A stretch of 64,000 bases of DNA, taken from positions 1-64,000 of the forward strand of contig JBKQVT010000150.1 in the NCBI GenBank assembly GCA_052139835.1. The letters run 5' to 3'. Positions 8,523-17,164 of this stretch are shown one piece after another. Each line of letters opens with the position of its first letter. The first letter of the stretch is position 1. The notes beneath the pieces are model-generated. The model was given only the letters and a program-made list of their open reading frames with translations. It had not been told where the DNA came from and searched no databases. The translations under genes were made by a program, and so were the position numbers. Source of the DNA: JBKQVT01 sp052139835. Lineage in GTDB: Bacteria > Planctomycetota > Planctomycetia > Pirellulales > Thermoguttaceae.

Positions 8523-11500
8523 TTACAAGCCGCCGTTCTGGGTGCCGCTGAAGCCGTTCGGATAGCTCTGCGACGAGGAGACGCCGGAGCTGTAGTTGAA
8601 GGTGGTGACCTTGGAGATCTGGGAGAACAAGGGCACGCAACTGATGCGGACGTAGCGGCGATCGGCCGAGACGACGCCGGTGGCCGCCAGGTTGGCCCCT
8701 TCCGGCAAGGTGATGATGATCGGCTGATAACCCACGGCTCCCTGGATGGCGAAGGGAAGCACCAGGGGCGTCTCCACCGCGCCGCCGCCGCCGTTGGTGG
8801 CGGCGGCCAGGTTGGCGGCGTTCAAGGCCGCGATGGCATTGGGATCGGCCAGGGCAGCCATCTGCTGGGCGAGCACTTGGCGGCTCATGGCGATCTGGCC
8901 GATGGCGGCGTTGGCCACGGCGACTTGCTGGGCGTTGATCTTCTCGCTGCGGCGGCCGTTGCTGAGCACGAAGGTGACGGCGGCTGCGCCCTTTTCCAGC
9001 GCGATCTGGCGGCGCATCCGCTTGACTTCGGGGGTGCCGTAGTGGGCGATGAGTTCCACCGACACCTTGCCGGTGATCACCTGCCCCCAAACCCGCCGCG
9101 CCAGCAACTTGTAGGTGCCGTCGAAGCCCTTGGGGCAGAGGTACATCTGGCAATGTCCGTTGGCCCCGGCGAGGCTGTCGCTGGCGCTGACGTCGCCGCT
9201 GAGCACGCCGCCGGAGGTGGTGCGGAAGTTGCGGAGCGAGCAGATCGTGCCCGTCGGTTCTTCCACCAGGATGTCCACGTCGGCGTCACCCGTCCAGCGG
9301 ACCAGGATCACGACGTCGCGTTGGTTGGCGACCTTGAGGGCGGCCTCGAACTTGTCGGCCTCGGCGTCGCGTTTCTCGGCGCGGAGCTTTTTCAGGGTGG
9401 CCTGGGAGACGTTCCAGGCGGTCGTCCAGACGTCCTGCTGGTTGGAGAGCCAGCCCTGGCTGAGGATGCCGCAGGTGGTCCACTCGATGCCGTCCAGGTC
9501 GTGGATCCGATCGGCCACCTTCAGCCCGTAGAGGTAGGGCGGCGGCCAGAGGGGCTCGAGGTCGGCGACCTGGCGGAAGATTTTCATCGCCCGCTGGTCC
9601 AACCCCAACTGCGTCATGTAGACGCCGAGGCGCATGAGGTCGTTGCTGTTGTCGACGAATTCGGCGGCCGACATGACGGCCCGTTCGATCTCGTCCTTGG
9701 GCCGGTTGGCGGCCTGCATGGTCAGGCCCAGCGCCTCAAACATCCAGGATTGCTGCTGCTGATGGCGCAAGGCCGCCTCGATCAGGGCGATGACGTGCTC
9801 GAATTTCTGGTGGGTGGTCAAGTTGGCCACGGCCGCGCGGACCGCGGCGGGCTGCGGCTGGTGGGTGGCGAAGTAATGTTCCCAAGCCGCCTTGGGATCG
9901 GGGGCCGCGAGCATTTCTGTCAAGGGAATGGTGGCCGGCCTGTCGGAGGCGGCCGGCGCCTTGGCCGCGTCGGCCTTGACCGGCGCCGCCTTGACGTTGG
10001 CGGGGACCGGGACCGCGGGGGTCTTCTCTTCCTCGACGGCCCAGGCAACCGGTCCCTGGACGGGGACCTGGGGGAGGATTTCGGCGGGGACGCTCTGGAA
10101 GCCCATGCCGCCGCCCATCATGCCCATGCCCTGGCCGCCCTGGCCGCCGCCGAAGCCCTGCATGCCGTTGATGCCGCCCATGCCGCCCCCGCCGTTCATG
10201 GCGCCGCCGAAGCCGCCGCCCTGGCCGCCGAAGCCGCCCATGCCGCCCATGCCGCCGAAGCCGCCGGCAAAATTCGGCGTGCGAATCGGAATCACCAGGT
10301 CGGCCACCGAGTACACCCGCGTCGTCAGCATGTTCTCGGCCGCTTCCGTCGTGGTGATCAACAGCACCTCATCCTTGATCACGTACTTCAGGTTCAACTC
10401 GGCGAGCATCAGGCGCAACGCCGACCTCAAGGAAACCCCCTTGAGGCTCTTCGTCACCGGGGTGTCGGTGCCGACGCCCGCATCCTCCATGGCCTTTTTA
10501 TCCAGTTGGATCTCGATCTGGTGATAGTCCTTCAGGTAGTCGATCACGTCAGTCAGCGGGGTATCGACGAACTCCAGTTGCGTAGGCGTCTTCAGGGCCG
10601 CCTCGATCTTCTTCTCGGCGGGGCCGCGCTGTTTCATGTCCTTCGAGCCGAAACGCTCCTTCCGGCTGCGGGTCATCTCCTTCCACCACTGCGAATCCGG
10701 ATAGACGATCGGCTGGTAGTCGTTGAAGGGGATGCGCGACATATCGCACGCATAGAGGGTATCCATGACACCCCTCTGCGCCAACGCCGTCGTCCTCGTG
10801 TTCTGTTCGTCGTAGCCCCTGGTCTGGGCCAGGAGGATGGCCGCCGCCGGAGTCGGGTCGTGCGGCAGGATCTCGGCCGCCATGATGCCCGCCGCATTTG
10901 CATCGCCGGCTTTCTTATAGGCCTCTTCGCCTTCCAGCGTGCGGGCTTCGTCCAAGAGGAAATCGACGCGGGCGATCAACTGTTTGACCTTCTGCTGGTC
11001 GCGGATCAGGCCGTTGGCCACGAGGGCCTGCTCCATGCCCGCCGCCCTGCGCTCGGCATCCTCCTGGCGACGGTGCTCGACCTCGATCAGTTGTTTGCTG
11101 CCTTCGCGCAACGCCGCCTGCAAGGCGCCGTAGAACTGCTCGCGGGCCTCCGGCGTGAGTTCCGCGATCCCCTTGACCTTCTCCATTTCCAGCCGCAGGT
11201 CCCGGATGGCGTTCTCGGGGGTGGTGCGCATTTGGCCGCGGGCCTGGTTGATCACGTTCTGCACCTCGGTTTGCGTGGCGGCCGCCTGGGCATTGCGGAC
11301 GGCGCCGAACTGCACGGCGGCGGCCCCTTCCGCGGGCCCGCCTACGCCCGGCGCCGCGCCGACAAGGTTCAGACCGTCGGCGGCGGCCGCCGGCTCTACG
11401 GGAGGCGGCAGGAGTAAAGGCGTGCCGACCGGGGCGCCGCCCTGACGCGCCTTGGCCACCGCCTCCTTGATGGCCGTCGCTTTCCGGTCGTTCGGATCGA

Positions 11501-12629
11501 AGCGCAACGCTTCATCCACCAGGCGCTCGGCGCTATCCAGGTTGCCTAGGGCCAACGCGCGGGCGGCCAGCGCCGTCATGTTCCGCCCGCCCGACCGTAT
11601 CTGCTGCCGCAACTGGGCCAGGCTCGCCGAGTCCACCAGGGGCAGGCTCGCGCCGCCGTCGGCCCGCGCCTCCGCCACCAGCGAAGGCAGGTAACCGTTG
11701 TTGTCCATGCTCTTGCCGGGAGTTGCATTCCAGGCCAGCGTCTTCGCACCGCCGGGGCCGTCGACAGTGGCTTCGATCCGCAAAGGATCCTTTCCCTTCA
11801 GGGTGCCGATCAGCACCGTGTCGCGATCGCTCCGCAACGGCGGCAACGCCTTGGGAAAGACCTCGCCCATGCCGGCTGGCCACTTCACCGCGGCGGTCGG
11901 CCAGAACACGGGCACGGCGGCCGCCGCCGCCAGACGGCTCCCCACCTCGCTGCCGGCGCCTTCCAGGACGACGCCCCCGGTCTGCCTGGCCAGCAGGTCG
12001 AGCATCTGCCGATCCACGCGCGACCCCACGCCGTAGCTGAGCACGGAGACGTGCTGATCGGCCAGGGCGGTGGCCAGGGGCTGGAACTTCTCGGTTGGCA
12101 GCGGGTTGGCCCGGCTGCTGCCGTCGCCGATGTAGACCAACGCCCGCGGATTGGTGCTGCCGCCGAAACTGGCCGCGGCGGCCGACAATGCCTTTTCCAT
12201 GTCGTTGGAGCCCAGCGGGGTCCGCTGGTTCAAGGCCGCCAGGGCCTCCTTCCACTCGGCGCTGTCGGGGGCGACGAAGCCCTTGGTCAAGGGGATCGCG
12301 CTGAGGTCGGTGGCGATCAGCCGCAGGCGGCTGCCGGGGGCCAGACCGGCCACCAGGGACTGTAGGGCCTGGAATGATTCTGTGCGATACTCGCCCGCCT
12401 GGCTGGCCGAAGTGCTCACCAGGATGACCACGTCGCGTGGTGCGACCACGACGGGCGCGGCGGGCGGCTGCAAGCTGAGGGCGAAGTAATTGCTGCCGTC
12501 CGGGTGACTGAAGCAGTCGAGCCGGGCCGCCTCAGGCCCCGGCTGTGCGTTGAGGGTTGTCACGGCCGAGAGGACCGCAACCAAGACAAGACAAAGCAAC
12601 ACGATGGACCGCAAGCGAAATTTCAACAT
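8523..12629 (-). CDS. Giant secreted VWA/STN-domain protein (full-length paralogue)
   Basis: 1368 aa. Signal peptide (LRSIVLLCLVLVAVLSAVTTLNA). A von Willebrand A-like domain (about 65-235) has VSTSAS (71-76) where the metal site DxSxS is expected, so the MIDAS Asp is lost. A helical region with tetratricopeptide-like character follows. About residues 680-780 are an STN domain (DVIDYLKDYHQIEIQLDK, then VLLITTTEAAENML), then a Gly/Met-rich segment (about 785-840), more TPR-like helices, and a DUF2135-like beta domain (TGDADVDILVEEPTG, about 1110). The C-terminal tail resembles that of other planctomycete secreted proteins. The start has CGGAGA upstream. Function unknown; secreted to periplasm or surface. 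Confidence 0.8.
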   Translation of the reverse strand: MLKFRLRSIVLLCLVLVAVLSAVTTLNAQPGPEAARLDCFSHPDGSNYFALSLQPPAAPVVVAPRDVVILVSTSASQAGEYRTESFQALQSLVAGLAPGSRLRLIATDLSAIPLTKGFVAPDSAEWKEALAALNQRTPLGSNDMEKALSAAAASFGGSTNPRALVYIGDGSSRANPLPTEKFQPLATALADQHVSVLSYGVGSRVDRQMLDLLARQTGGVVLEGAGSEVGSRLAAAAAVPVFWPTAAVKWPAGMGEVFPKALPPLRSDRDTVLIGTLKGKDPLRIEATVDGPGGAKTLAWNATPGKSMDNNGYLPSLVAEARADGGASLPLVDSASLAQLRQQIRSGGRNMTALAARALALGNLDSAERLVDEALRFDPNDRKATAIKEAVAKARQGGAPVGTPLLLPPPVEPAAAADGLNLVGAAPGVGGPAEGAAAVQFGAVRNAQAAATQTEVQNVINQARGQMRTTPENAIRDLRLEMEKVKGIAELTPEAREQFYGALQAALREGSKQLIEVEHRRQEDAERRAAGMEQALVANGLIRDQQKVKQLIARVDFLLDEARTLEGEEAYKKAGDANAAGIMAAEILPHDPTPAAAILLAQTRGYDEQNTRTTALAQRGVMDTLYACDMSRIPFNDYQPIVYPDSQWWKEMTRSRKERFGSKDMKQRGPAEKKIEAALKTPTQLEFVDTPLTDVIDYLKDYHQIEIQLDKKAMEDAGVGTDTPVTKSLKGVSLRSALRLMLAELNLKYVIKDEVLLITTTEAAENMLTTRVYSVADLVIPIRTPNFAGGFGGMGGMGGFGGQGGGFGGAMNGGGGMGGINGMQGFGGGQGGQGMGMMGGGMGFQSVPAEILPQVPVQGPVAWAVEEEKTPAVPVPANVKAAPVKADAAKAPAASDRPATIPLTEMLAAPDPKAAWEHYFATHQPQPAAVRAAVANLTTHQKFEHVIALIEAALRHQQQQSWMFEALGLTMQAANRPKDEIERAVMSAAEFVDNSNDLMRLGVYMTQLGLDQRAMKIFRQVADLEPLWPPPYLYGLKVADRIHDLDGIEWTTCGILSQGWLSNQQDVWTTAWNVSQATLKKLRAEKRDAEADKFEAALKVANQRDVVILVRWTGDADVDILVEEPTGTICSLRNFRTTSGGVLSGDVSASDSLAGANGHCQMYLCPKGFDGTYKLLARRVWGQVITGKVSVELIAHYGTPEVKRMRRQIALEKGAAAVTFVLSNGRRSEKINAQQVAVANAAIGQIAMSRQVLAQQMAALADPNAIAALNAANLAAATNGGGGAVETPLVLPFAIQGAVGYQPIIITLPEGANLAATGVVSADRRYVRISCVPLFSQISKVTTFNYSSGVSSSQSYPNGFSGTQNGGL

Positions 12630-12968
12630 GACTGCATCTCCGGCGAACGACAGGGAACTGTGCCTGGCTCCCGCTGTGTTCCGCAGCAGCGGAGGCAAGG
12701 CACGTGCAGAATTCTTCCTCGGGACATAAAGGGCCCTAGTCGGGCTATCGTCATTTTACTAGGGCGCTGGGCACTTTGGCAATCAAAAAACTGCAAATTG
12801 CCGCGAGAAAAGCACCATGCTCCAGGCCCTCGCGGCTGGCGGGGAAGCCCGCCCCCCTCTCTAGACACACTGCTGGCGTCGCGAGAGGGGACGCGAACCG
12901 TAATTATCGTTCTCTCAATCATTTACGGCATGCCGCCGCGGAGGCGGCGGCCAGTGGGGGACGGTCCC
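12630..12968. other. Duplicated 5' region of the giant VWA/STN gene
   Basis: 339 bases between the two paralogues. The part at 12630-12810 is clearly related to 15471-15663 in front of the second paralogue: ccgctgtgttccgcagcagc, cacgtgcagaattct and the TTGGCAATCAAAAAA-CTG block recur in order. The remaining 160 bases, towards the truncated 3' end of paralogue 2, show no gene. Confidence 0.7.
12753..12782 (-). promoter_or_regulatory. Promoter of the full-length VWA/STN gene
   Basis: On the minus strand, TTGCCA (12782-12777) and TAAAAT (12758-12753) are separated by 18 bases. The same layout (TTGCCA, 18 bases, TACAAT) is kept in front of the paralogue at 15605-15634 although the spacers differ, which supports a real promoter. 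A small inverted repeat GGCAAT/ATTGCC (12778-12783 and 12797-12802) overlaps the -35 box and is also kept in both copies, so it is a candidate operator. Confidence 0.6.
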
Positions 12969-15470
12969 CTAATGGCTCAGTGGGACTTGGGAAACGACCT
13001 CGGCAGGGACGCTCTGGAAGCCCATGCCCAGGCCCTGGCCACCCGCGCCGCCGCCGAAGCCCCGCATGCCGTTGACGCCGCCCATGCCGCCCTGCACGTT
13101 CATGTCGCCGCCGAAGCCGCCGTTCTGGCCGCCAAAGCCGCCCATGCCGCCCATGCCGCCGAAGCCGCCGGAAAAATTCGGCGTGTGGATCGGAATCACC
13201 AGGTCGGCCACCGAGTACGCCCGCGTCGTCAGCATGTTCTCGGCCGCTTCCGTCGTGGTGATCAACAGCACCTCATCCTTGATCACGTAGGTCAGGTTCA
13301 ACTCGCGGAGCATCAACCGCAACGCCGACTGCAAGGAAACCCCCTTGACGCTCTTCGTCACCGGGGTGTCGGTGCCGATGGTCGCATCGTCCAGGGCCCT
13401 CTTATCCAATTGGATTTCGATCTGGTGATAGTCCTTCAGGTAGTCGATCACGTCGGTCAGCGGCGTCTCGGCGAACTCCAGTTGGGTGGGCGACTTCAGG
13501 GCCGCCTCGATCTTCTTCTCGGCGGGGCCGCGCTGTCTCATGTCGTTCGAGCCGAAGCGCTCCTTCCGGCTGCGGGTCATCTCCTTCCACCATTGCGAAT
13601 CCGCATAAACGATCGGCTGGTAGTCGTTGAAGGGGATGCGCGACATATCGCATGCATACATGGTATCCATGACACCCCTTTGCGCCGCCGTCATCGTCTT
13701 CGTGTTCTCTTGGTCGTAGCCGCTGCTCTGGGCCAGGAGGACGGCCGCCGCCGGAGCGGGGTCGTGCGGCATGATCTCGGCCGCCACGATGCCCGCCGCA
13801 TTTGCATCGCCGGCTTTCTTATAGGCCTCTTCGCCTTCCAGCGCGCAGGCCTCCTTCAAGAGGAAATCGACGCAGGCGATCAACTGTTCGACCTTCTGCT
13901 GGTCCCGCATCAGGGCGTTGGCCACCAGGAGGTGCTCCATGCCCGCCACCCTGCGCTCCGCGTCTTCCTGGCGACGGTGTTCGACCTCGATCAGGCAACG
14001 TTTCGCTTCGCGCAACGCCGCCTGCAAGGCGCCATAGAACTGTTCGCGGGCCTCGGGCGTGAGTTCCGCGATCGCCTTGACCTTCTCCATTTCCAGCCGC
14101 AGGTCTTGGATGGCGTTCTCAGGGGTGGTGCGCATCTGGCCGCGGGCCTGGTTGATCACATTTTGCACCTCGGTTTGCATGGCGGTCACGAGGGCATTGC
14201 GGACGGCGCCGAACTGCTCGGCGGCGGCCGCCGGCTCGATGGCAGGCGGCACGCCCAGGAGCGCGCCGGCCGGGGCTCCGCCCTGACGCGCCTTGGCCAC
14301 CGCCTTCTTGATGACCATCGCTTCCGGGTCGTTCGGATCGCAGCGCAACACTGCGTCCACCAGCCGATCGGCGCTATCCAGGTTGCCGGCGGCCAATGCC
14401 TGACGGGCAAGCTGCGCCAAGGTCCGCCCGCCCGATTGCACCTCCTGCCGCAACTGGGCCAGGCTCGCCGAGTCGACCAAGGGCAGGCTGGCAGCGCCGT
14501 CCGCCCGCGCCTCCGCCACCAGCGAAGGCAGGTAACCGTTGTCGTCCATGCTCTTGCCGGGAGTCGCATTCCAAGTCAGCGTCTTCGCACCGCCGGGGCC
14601 GTCGACGGTGGCTTCGATCCGCAACGGCTCCTTCCCCTTCAGAGTGCCGATCAACACCGTGTCGCGATCGCTCCGCAACGGCGGCAGCGCCTTGGGAAAC
14701 ACCTCGCCCATGCCCGCCGGCCACTTCACCGCGGCGGTCGGCCAGTACACGGCCGCGACGGCGGCCGCCGCCAGACGGTTCCCCACGTCGCTGCCGGCGC
14801 CTTCCAGGACGCCGCCGCCGGTCTGCCTGGCCAGCAGGTCGAGCATCTGCCGATCCACGCGCGACCCCACGCCGTAGCTGAGCACGGAGACGTGCTGGTC
14901 GGCCAGGGCGGTGGCCAGGGGCTGGAATTTTTCGATCTTCAGCAGGTTGGCCCGGCTGCTGCCGTCGCCGATGTAGACCAACACCCGCGGACTGGTGCTG
15001 CCGCCGAAGCTGCCCGCGGCGGCCGACAATGCCTTCTCCATGTCGTTGGAGCCCAGCGGGGTCCGCTGATTCAAGGCCGCCAGGGCCTCCTTCCATTCGG
15101 CGCTGTCGGGGGCGACGAAGCCCTTGGTCAAGGGGACGGCGCCCAGATCGGTGGCGATCAGCCGCAGGCGGCTGCCGGGGGCCAGGCCGGCCACCAGGGA
15201 CTGCAGGGCCTGGAATGATTCTGTGCGATACTCGCCCGCCTGACTGGCCGAAGTGCTCACCAGGATGACCACGTCGCGTGGTGCGAACACGGTGGGCACG
15301 GCGGGCGGCCGCAGGCTGAGGGCGAAGTAGCTGCTGCCGTTCGGGTGATCGAAGCAATCGAGCCGGGCCGCCTCGGGCCCCGGCTGTGCGTTGAGGGTTG
15401 TCACGGCCGACAGGACCGCAACCAGGGTAAGGCAAGGCAACACGATACGCCGCAAGAAAAGGGTAGCCAT
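12969..15470 (-). CDS. Secreted VWA/STN-domain protein (C-terminally truncated paralogue)
   Basis: 833 aa, very similar to the N-terminal 830 residues of the gene at 8523-12629: the same signal peptide end (AVTTLNAQPGPEAARLDCF), the same degenerate VWA motif VSTSAS, the same STN domain (DVIDYLKDYHQIEIQLDKRA) and a shorter Gly-rich segment. It stops at SQVPLSH, diverging right after the shared QVP, so the second TPR-like region, the DUF2135-like domain and the C-terminal tail are missing. The frame is otherwise intact with many conservative changes, which suggests selection on a shorter product and not a fresh pseudogene. The start at 15470 matches the paralogue. Confidence 0.75.
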   Translation of the reverse strand: MATLFLRRIVLPCLTLVAVLSAVTTLNAQPGPEAARLDCFDHPNGSSYFALSLRPPAVPTVFAPRDVVILVSTSASQAGEYRTESFQALQSLVAGLAPGSRLRLIATDLGAVPLTKGFVAPDSAEWKEALAALNQRTPLGSNDMEKALSAAAGSFGGSTSPRVLVYIGDGSSRANLLKIEKFQPLATALADQHVSVLSYGVGSRVDRQMLDLLARQTGGGVLEGAGSDVGNRLAAAAVAAVYWPTAAVKWPAGMGEVFPKALPPLRSDRDTVLIGTLKGKEPLRIEATVDGPGGAKTLTWNATPGKSMDDNGYLPSLVAEARADGAASLPLVDSASLAQLRQEVQSGGRTLAQLARQALAAGNLDSADRLVDAVLRCDPNDPEAMVIKKAVAKARQGGAPAGALLGVPPAIEPAAAAEQFGAVRNALVTAMQTEVQNVINQARGQMRTTPENAIQDLRLEMEKVKAIAELTPEAREQFYGALQAALREAKRCLIEVEHRRQEDAERRVAGMEHLLVANALMRDQQKVEQLIACVDFLLKEACALEGEEAYKKAGDANAAGIVAAEIMPHDPAPAAAVLLAQSSGYDQENTKTMTAAQRGVMDTMYACDMSRIPFNDYQPIVYADSQWWKEMTRSRKERFGSNDMRQRGPAEKKIEAALKSPTQLEFAETPLTDVIDYLKDYHQIEIQLDKRALDDATIGTDTPVTKSVKGVSLQSALRLMLRELNLTYVIKDEVLLITTTEAAENMLTTRAYSVADLVIPIHTPNFSGGFGGMGGMGGFGGQNGGFGGDMNVQGGMGGVNGMRGFGGGAGGQGLGMGFQSVPAEVVSQVPLSH

Positions 15471-15917
15471 GACTGCGCCTCCAGCAATCAGCAGTGATGT
15501 GCGCCTGGGGACCGCTGTGTTCCGCAGCAGCGGGCAGGGCACGTGCAGAATTCTCTGTTCCTGGGAAACCACACCGGCCCTTTTTGCCTCATAGGGCCGA
15601 AGTCATTGTACAGGATAAGGCGGTGCCTTGGCAATCAAAAAAACTGAAAATTGCCGCAAGAAACCCCCCCGGGTTCCTCGTTTTCACGGCGCTCGCGGAA
15701 GCCCGGATCCCCCTCGCGGGAAAACCGAACCCGGCCGTCTCCGGGCGATTTGAAACGTAACTCTTTTCGTGCCATCCCTCTGCAATATGCCTCTGCGGAT
15801 GTCACTCGGGACAGCCTCCTGGCAGCGGCTGGACCCTCGCCAGCGGCCGGGGAATCGCGTATGATTGGGAATCGTCGGCGTCTGGCCTGAAAAAATGGGG
15901 GAGATGGGGTCTTGGCC
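15471..15917. other. Divergent intergenic region before VWA/STN paralogue 2 and htrA-like gene
   Basis: 447 bases. The left half is the duplicated leader and promoter of the VWA/STN gene. The right half leads to the serine protease gene; TATGAT at 15860-15865 could be a -10 box but has no good -35 at the right distance. No other gene seen. Confidence 0.5.
15605..15634 (-). promoter_or_regulatory. Promoter of the truncated VWA/STN paralogue
   Basis: On the minus strand TTGCCA (15634-15629) and TACAAT (15610-15605) are 18 bases apart, the same design as at 12753-12782. The GGCAAT/ATTGCC inverted repeat (15630-15635 and 15650-15655) is also present. Confidence 0.6.
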
Positions 15918-17093
15918 ATGAAAAGACTACTGCTATTGTGCGTGCTTTCGGGCGTTGCCGGGGCCGGAACGGCCGTCTGGCTTTCGCGTGGGCCGGGGTT
16001 GGAGCCCCGGAGCGTGGCCCAGGACGTCAAGCCGCCGGCGGCGCCCGCGGCGGCTCCGAATGTCTCCGCGGCGAGCCCGCTGGCGCCGGCGGCAGCGGAT
16101 CAGTACACGCCCGAGGAGCGGGTCAACATCGCCGTCTATGAGAACGTCAATCGCAGCGTGGTCAATATCACGACGAAAGGATACCAGGGCGATCAGTTCC
16201 TGCTCTTGGAGATCCCTTCGGAAGGAGAGGGGAGCGGGGTGGTGTTGGACCGGCAAGGACACATTCTGACGAACTATCACGTCATCGACGGCGCGCAGCA
16301 GATCGAGGTAACGCTGTTCGACGGCAAGAACTATCCGGCGGAACTGGTTGGCAAGGATTCCAGCACCGACGTGGCGGTGCTGAAGATCAATCCGCCGGCC
16401 GGGGTGTTGTTTCCGGTGGTTTTCGGCGTTTCGACGGAGTTGCGGGTTGGGCAGCGGGTGTTTGCCATCGGCAACCCCTTCGGCCTGGAGCGGACGATGA
16501 CGACCGGCATCATTTCCAGCCTGAACCGTTCCTTGCCCAGCCGCCGCAACGGCCGTTCGATCAAATCGATCATTCAGATCGACGCGGCCATCAACCCGGG
16601 CAACTCGGGCGGGCCGCTGCTGGACAGCCATAGCCGGCTGATCGGCATGAACACGGCGATTGCCAGCCGCACCGGCGAGAACGTGGGCGTGGGTTTCGCC
16701 ATCCCGGTAGGCACCATCGCCCGCGTCGTCCCCCAACTGATCGCCCACGGCCGGGTCCGCCGGCCCGACGTGGGGATCACGCGGGTGTATCGGACCGACC
16801 AGGGGCTGCTGATTGCCGCGCTCGTGCCGGGGGGCCCGGCGGAGCGGGCCGGGCTGCAAGGGTTCAAGATCGTGCGGCAGGAGAGGCGGCAAGGCCCGGT
16901 CGTGTACGAGTTCCAGACGGTCGATCGCGCGGCGGCCGACTTGATCAAGGCGGTCGACGGCAAGCCCGTCCATAACGGCGATGATTTCCTCGACATCATC
17001 GAGAGCAAGCAGCCCGGCGACCAGGTGACCCTGACGGTGGTCCGCCGGGGGCAGCGGCGCGAGGTTCCGGTCCGGCTGGGAACAGGGGAATAA
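15918..17093 (+). CDS. HtrA/DegP-like periplasmic serine protease
   Basis: 391 aa. A short N-terminal signal or anchor (RLLLLCVLSGVAGAGTAVWL) is followed by a Pro/Ala linker. The trypsin-like domain carries the full catalytic triad: H121 in TNYHVIDG, D151 in SSTDVAVLKI and S230 in NPGNSGGPL. One PDZ domain occupies the C-terminal part (GLLIAALVPGGPAERAGLQG to the DIIESKQPGDQVTLTV segment), so it is of the DegS/HhoA size class. Role: periplasmic protein quality control or regulated proteolysis. The ATG at 15918 follows a GGGGGAGATGGGG tract; a TTG at 15912 is possible. It precedes asnS with a palindrome between them. Confidence 0.9.
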   Translation: MKRLLLLCVLSGVAGAGTAVWLSRGPGLEPRSVAQDVKPPAAPAAAPNVSAASPLAPAAADQYTPEERVNIAVYENVNRSVVNITTKGYQGDQFLLLEIPSEGEGSGVVLDRQGHILTNYHVIDGAQQIEVTLFDGKNYPAELVGKDSSTDVAVLKINPPAGVLFPVVFGVSTELRVGQRVFAIGNPFGLERTMTTGIISSLNRSLPSRRNGRSIKSIIQIDAAINPGNSGGPLLDSHSRLIGMNTAIASRTGENVGVGFAIPVGTIARVVPQLIAHGRVRRPDVGITRVYRTDQGLLIAALVPGGPAERAGLQGFKIVRQERRQGPVVYEFQTVDRAAADLIKAVDGKPVHNGDDFLDIIESKQPGDQVTLTVVRRGQRREVPVRLGTGE

Positions 17094-17099
17094 AGTAGT

Positions 17100-17144
17100 C
17101 CGCACACGCCGTGTGCGGAAAAAACGGCACACGGCGTGTGCCGG
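17100..17144. repeat. Double palindrome, family C
   Basis: ccgcacacgccgtgtgcgg (17100-17118) is nearly self-complementary, and cggcacacggcgtgtgccgg (17125-17144) pairs with it as well. The same 19-mer occurs at 36009-36027. It sits between the stop of the protease gene and asnS, so it may terminate the former. Confidence 0.8.
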
Positions 17145-17164
17145 ATACTATAACTGGGTGGCAA

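Noticed and set aside
8436..11417. 993-codon plus-strand open frame opposite the giant VWA/STN gene
   Set aside because: Composition is His/Gly/Ala/Asp-rich with low-complexity runs mirroring the real gene; no ribosome site and no domain.
12504..15218. 904-codon plus-strand open frame opposite the truncated paralogue
   Set aside because: Same reason as the previous; its likeness to that open frame only mirrors the duplication.
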